A stretch of 64,000 nt of DNA. It comes from an uncultured Nocardioides sp. (GTDB lineage Bacteria; Actinomycetota; Actinomycetes; Propionibacteriales; Nocardioidaceae). Position numbers and translations under genes: made by a program. The stretch lies in NCBI RefSeq assembly GCF_947488025.1, contig NZ_CANKYS010000001.1, positions 620,001 to 684,000 on the forward strand. The letters run 5' to 3'. Below, one piece after another: positions 62,861-64,000 of the stretch (position 1 is its first letter; the number at the start of each line of letters is the position of its first letter). The notes beneath the pieces are model-generated. The model saw nothing but the letters and a program-made list of their open reading frames with translations, had not been told where the DNA came from and did not search any database.

Positions 62861-63981
62861 TGAGCACCTCCCCTCTCACGGACCTCGGCCTCCCCGGACT
62901 GCGTTCCGGCACCGAGCAGGTACCGGCGGCCGACGGGCCGCAGACCGGCAAGGACTTCACCTCCGACCAGGAGGTGCGCTGGTGCCCCGGGTGCGGCGAC
63001 TACGCCGTGCTCAAGGCCGTCCAGTCGTTCCTGCCCGACCTGGGGCTGCGCCGCGAGAACATCGTCTTCGTCTCCGGCATCGGCTGCTCCTCGCGCTTCC
63101 CCTACTACCTCGACACCTACGGCATGCACTCGATCCACGGCCGTGCGCCGTCGATCGCCACGGGCATCGCCACGGCACGCGAGGACCTGTCGGTGTGGGT
63201 CGTCACCGGTGACGGCGACGCGCTGTCGATCGGCGGCAACCACCTCATCCACGCGCTGCGCCGCAACGTCAACATGACGATCCTGCTCTTCAACAACCGG
63301 ATCTACGGCCTGACCAAGGGCCAGTACTCCCCCACCTCGGAGACCGGCAAGGTCACCAAGTCGACCCCGATGGGATCGGTCGACCACCCATTCAACCCGG
63401 TGTCGCTGGCGCTCGGCGCCGAGGCGTCGTTCGTCGCGCGCACGATCGACTCCGACCGCAAGCACCTCACCTCGGTGCTGGCCGCCGCCGCCGCGCACCG
63501 CGGCACCTCGCTGGTCGAGATCTACCAGAACTGCCCGATCTTCAACGACGGCGCGTTCGACGCGATCAAGTCACCCGACACCAAGGCCGACGCGATCATC
63601 CCGCTCGTGCACGGCGAGCCGATCACCTTCGGCGCCCGGCTGGAGGACGGTCGTGGGTCCAAGGCCCTCGTACGCGACCCGGCGTCCGGCGGCGTGAAGG
63701 TCGTGGCGACCACCGACGTGGCAGCCGACGACGTGCTCGTCCACGACGCCCACTGCGACGACCCGACGATGGCGTTCGCGATCTCGCGCCTGACCGCGGC
63801 CGACTACCTCGACCAGTCGCCGATCGGGATCTTCCGCCAGGTGGAGCGGCCGACCTACGACGACCAGGCCCGCGAGCAGGTCGCGTCCGCGACGACCGAC
63901 GCCGGAAATGACGGCACCGCCGACCCCTCCGCCCGTCTGGCGGAGCTGATCGGCGGTGGCGACACCTGGACGATCATCTGA
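62860..63981 (+). CDS. korB: 2-oxoglutarate:ferredoxin oxidoreductase subunit beta
   Basis: KorB (373 aa) binds thiamine diphosphate and a 4Fe-4S cluster. It has WCPGCGDYAVLKAVQ, FVSGIGCSSRFPYYL, HGRAPSIATGIATAR, the ThDP motif TGDGDALSIGGNHLIHALRR (landmark GDGDALSIGGNH) and LLFNNRIYGLTKGQYSPTS, later IYQNCPIFND. The ATG overlaps the korA stop. It ends 19 bp before the window edge. Confidence 0.95.
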   Translation: MSTSPLTDLGLPGLRSGTEQVPAADGPQTGKDFTSDQEVRWCPGCGDYAVLKAVQSFLPDLGLRRENIVFVSGIGCSSRFPYYLDTYGMHSIHGRAPSIATGIATAREDLSVWVVTGDGDALSIGGNHLIHALRRNVNMTILLFNNRIYGLTKGQYSPTSETGKVTKSTPMGSVDHPFNPVSLALGAEASFVARTIDSDRKHLTSVLAAAAAHRGTSLVEIYQNCPIFNDGAFDAIKSPDTKADAIIPLVHGEPITFGARLEDGRGSKALVRDPASGGVKVVATTDVAADDVLVHDAHCDDPTMAFAISRLTAADYLDQSPIGIFRQVERPTYDDQAREQVASATTDAGNDGTADPSARLAELIGGGDTWTII

Positions 63982-64000
63982 TCGTCCGTCAGGTCGTCGG

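Overview
The window is a very GC-rich actinobacterial chromosome segment with GTG and TTG starts, many 4-bp ATGA or 1-bp start/stop overlaps, the order rpmG-hadA-hadB ... tRNA-Trp-secE-nusG-rplK-rplA, a KorAB 2-oxoglutarate:ferredoxin oxidoreductase and a MptB-type mannosyltransferase. Together with the protein sequences this points to Nocardioides or a close relative (Nocardioidaceae); that assignment is inference.

Region 1 (about 981-22525) is a large catabolic island for choline, glycine betaine and dimethylglycine. Minus-strand units encode a dimethylglycine/sarcosine dehydrogenase-like flavoprotein with its own ETF (etfB, etfA), a betaine-type BCCT carrier, and an iclR-betB-betA-betT run for choline uptake and oxidation to betaine. 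They are followed by formate-THF ligase, a non-pyrrolysine MttB-superfamily methyltransferase and, divergently, a second IclR regulator, a corrinoid protein, a methyl-THF:corrinoid methyltransferase, a Fe-S/ASKHA corrinoid activator, a DUF1638 protein of unknown function and a divergent MetF-like reductase. The set reads as a complete corrinoid-dependent route: choline to betaine, betaine plus Co(I) to dimethylglycine plus methyl-Co, the methyl group to THF, oxidation to methylene- and formyl-THF, and formate plus ATP through Fhs. Dimethylglycine is demethylated by the flavoprotein. Four promoters in the island carry paired 17-bp palindromic sites (consensus GTTGCGC-N3-GCGCAAC), always with starts 19 bp apart. 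The second IclR gene has its own perfect palindrome.

Region 2 (22600-25500) holds a membrane protein and a divergent two-component system. Region 3 (25462-35552) is the ribosomal/transcription block: rplL, rplJ, a stand-alone DnaB-like ATPase, a lipoprotein, rplA, rplK, nusG, secE, tRNA-Trp, adenosine deaminase, murB, hadB, hadA, rpmG, tRNA-Met and tRNA-Thr. It contains long inverted repeats and two copies of a dispersed intergenic repeat.

Region 4 (35599-50436) is housekeeping and catabolic: amidase, Tag glycosylase, pirin, an old-yellow-enzyme reductase, a heterodimeric ABC exporter with complementary degenerate ATP sites, a GH15 glycosidase overlapping zwf, and homogentisate degradation (hmgA, an unknown protein, fahA). 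Region 5 (50488-63981) has glycosyltransferases, a phosphodiesterase, a histidine phosphatase, an isomerase-kinase-transporter sugar operon, tRNA-Tyr, and yajQ followed by a decayed insertion flanked by a copy of the yajQ 3' end. It ends with an orphan CarH-type cobalamin-binding protein and korAB. A partial HDOD-domain gene lies at the left edge.
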